A stretch of 64,000 nt of DNA from Ochotona curzoniae (lineage: Eukaryota; Chordata; Mammalia; Lagomorpha; Ochotonidae), in assembly GCF_017591425.1 (NCBI RefSeq), contig NW_024465369.1, positions 23,342,501 through 23,406,500 of the forward strand. The letters run 5' to 3'. This document shows, one piece after another, positions 62,761 through 64,000 of the stretch. The notes below the pieces were generated by a model that was not told the origin of the DNA, did no database searches, and was given only the letters and a program-made list of their open reading frames with translations. Every line of letters begins with the position of its first letter. Positions within the stretch are counted from its first letter, which is position 1. The position numbers were made by a program, and so were the translations under genes.

Positions 62761-64000
62761 TTGCTGGAGGCTGGTGTTCACACTATAGCCGCACTGCACT
62801 GAAGCAAAACTGCTTACCTTATCCATCTCTGTTATAACATGTATAGCTACACAACACACCTGGGCAGTCTACAGCATCTTACCAAGATTACTTAAAAAAA
62901 AAATAACTCGGTCAGTTTTCTTGAATGTCATAAGTGTGCCAAACAGATTTTATTTGCTGCTATTTGGGGCTGCCATTGAATGCAGCCTATCTACTACCTG
63001 CTGTGCAGATCCGTAACTGTACTCAACACTTAACTCTTGCTGAATCATTTTCCTTCTAGAATTCCCATTAGGGCTAACCACTCTGCTGCTTTATTCTACC
63101 TATCAGCAGTTTTATTTTGTGATGATTCTTCAGCAGTTATGTTCTCTATCTTACAGCTCTCCCAACATCAGGTTGCATGGGATTCCAGCACCCTACGGGC
63201 TCCTTCTAAGAGGTTTAAATGGAAAGGCAACACCAGCCATTATTGGTCTATTTTCAGTTTTCATTATCACTGGCACAAGAGATCAGCACTTCCAGGCCGT
63301 GTAAAGCCTTCGGGGAAATGCACTGTTGCTGTCATTATGTTTAGACGGGGTTGCTGCCTGCTTGCACCATCACAGGTGGAATGATAAACCCATCAGTAGA
63401 AAAATAAAATGACAAGAAGACCAGAGGCAGAGAGGGCCTGCTGACCCACTCCCCATTGTGGCTTCTGCAAAAATGTCCCTTGGAAATGAATTGGGCCTGC
63501 AAAGGAAGACCACAGATCATGACAGAACATAGATTTGCCTCCTAATGAGATTAGTAGACAGGCAAAATAAATGTCCTGCTGTTACATTCCAGGCAGGCTT
63601 TATTCTGGCGTTTTCCTTGGAAATGAACCTTTCTTTTGCAACAAGGGGGGTGCTGCGGATGCAGTAGCTAACATCCAACAGATTCTGTTTTGCCGCAGTT
63701 ATTTTTCATCTTCTGTCTTTTTCATAGCAGTTTGGAGGAGGCGTATAAATGAGTTGTGAGCCTTAAAGACTATTACAAAATGAGTAATGGGTGTGTGTGT
63801 GTTCCTGATCATCATGATCATTGCTGGGGTTCCCCAGGCTGCCCTTTGGAAAAAGGTTTCCGTTTATTACCCTACCTCCTCCAAGCCAGAGTCTTGCTGG
63901 GGAGGAGGTGTTGTGGCCCCCAGCGCTCTCTCTAGCCTTAAGAATCAGAGGCAAAATAGACTCAATATTGTATTTGGGAGTAATTTTTAATTTTAATTTT

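Larger units (their letters stand above)
42026..64000 (-). other. ITGB6: Presumed large ITGB6 intron (22 kb, runs off the window)
   Basis: I searched the minus strand for the expected upstream peptides of beta-6 (the stretch ending IFAVTQEQVHLYE and the MIDAS/ADMIDAS exons) and found none. The region is repeat-rich intron-like DNA. Sections with nothing classified: 42050-42760, 46660-49400, 53490-54010, 54860-55960, 56730-58470, 59120-60090, 60420-61250 and 62770-64000. Since the first exon found is internal, the upstream exons should lie beyond 64000, unless this assembly omits them. Confidence 0.65.

Overview
This window is mammalian nuclear DNA. It has long AT-rich non-coding stretches, GT/AG-spliced exons and dense retroposons. 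It has no bacterial-style gene packing, no operons and no CRISPR. About two dozen SINE copies have the lagomorph C-repeat body: a 'cccatatgg' box, 'tggcctgggaaagcagt', 'gagacctggaagaagctcctggct', and a CT-rich stretch followed by an 'aataaa' tail. Several copies start 'gcctggcatgatagcctagtggct', a head I associate with pika (Ochotona) more than rabbit. The species call is an inference.

The only protein-coding gene I can support is the 3' part of ITGB6 (integrin beta-6), on the minus strand. Eight coding exons lie, in transcript order, at 42025-41936, 38045-37911, 37706-37289, 30872-30650, 28246-28149, 23191-23072, 17876-17710 and 12127-12029. All junctions have AG acceptors and GT donors and the phases agree. 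Together they give 1350 nt: 449 codons plus a stop. They run from the end of the beta-I domain through the hybrid-domain strand, the I-EGF cysteine-rich repeats, the beta-tail and the transmembrane helix to the NPLY cytoplasmic tail. A 3' UTR of about 2 kb runs to a poly(A) signal at 9991-9986. I found no further ITGB6 exon from 42026 to 64000, so that stretch is probably one large upstream intron. The N-terminal exons would lie past the right edge.

Layout. 1-9965: intergenic DNA downstream of ITGB6, with antisense old L1 pieces, many SINEs, a degenerate repeat region with a (GT)n tract, a lagomorph-type L1 3' end nested in a mariner-like MITE, and an MLT1-like LTR. 9966-42025: the ITGB6 3' half with introns of 0.2 to 6.4 kb carrying SINE, MIR, L2 and MITE copies. 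42026-64000: the presumed upstream intron. It holds a 3.8-kb retroposon-like element with about 3 kb of degenerate tandem repeats (42765-46600), an old L1 cut by a younger L1 3' end with a 12-bp target-site duplication (49870-52620), MaLR-type LTR pieces, MER5A-like DNA and a repeat-poor AT-rich tract near 62.3-62.8 kb.

The least explained object is the tandem-repeat element at 42.8-46.6 kb. A shorter relative lies at 18.2-19.0 kb in the opposite orientation. Both share a unique 3' segment ending in an A-rich tail, so the family looks like a composite SVA-like retroposon. All identifications come from reading the sequence and from remembered family consensus patterns. No alignment or database search was run.
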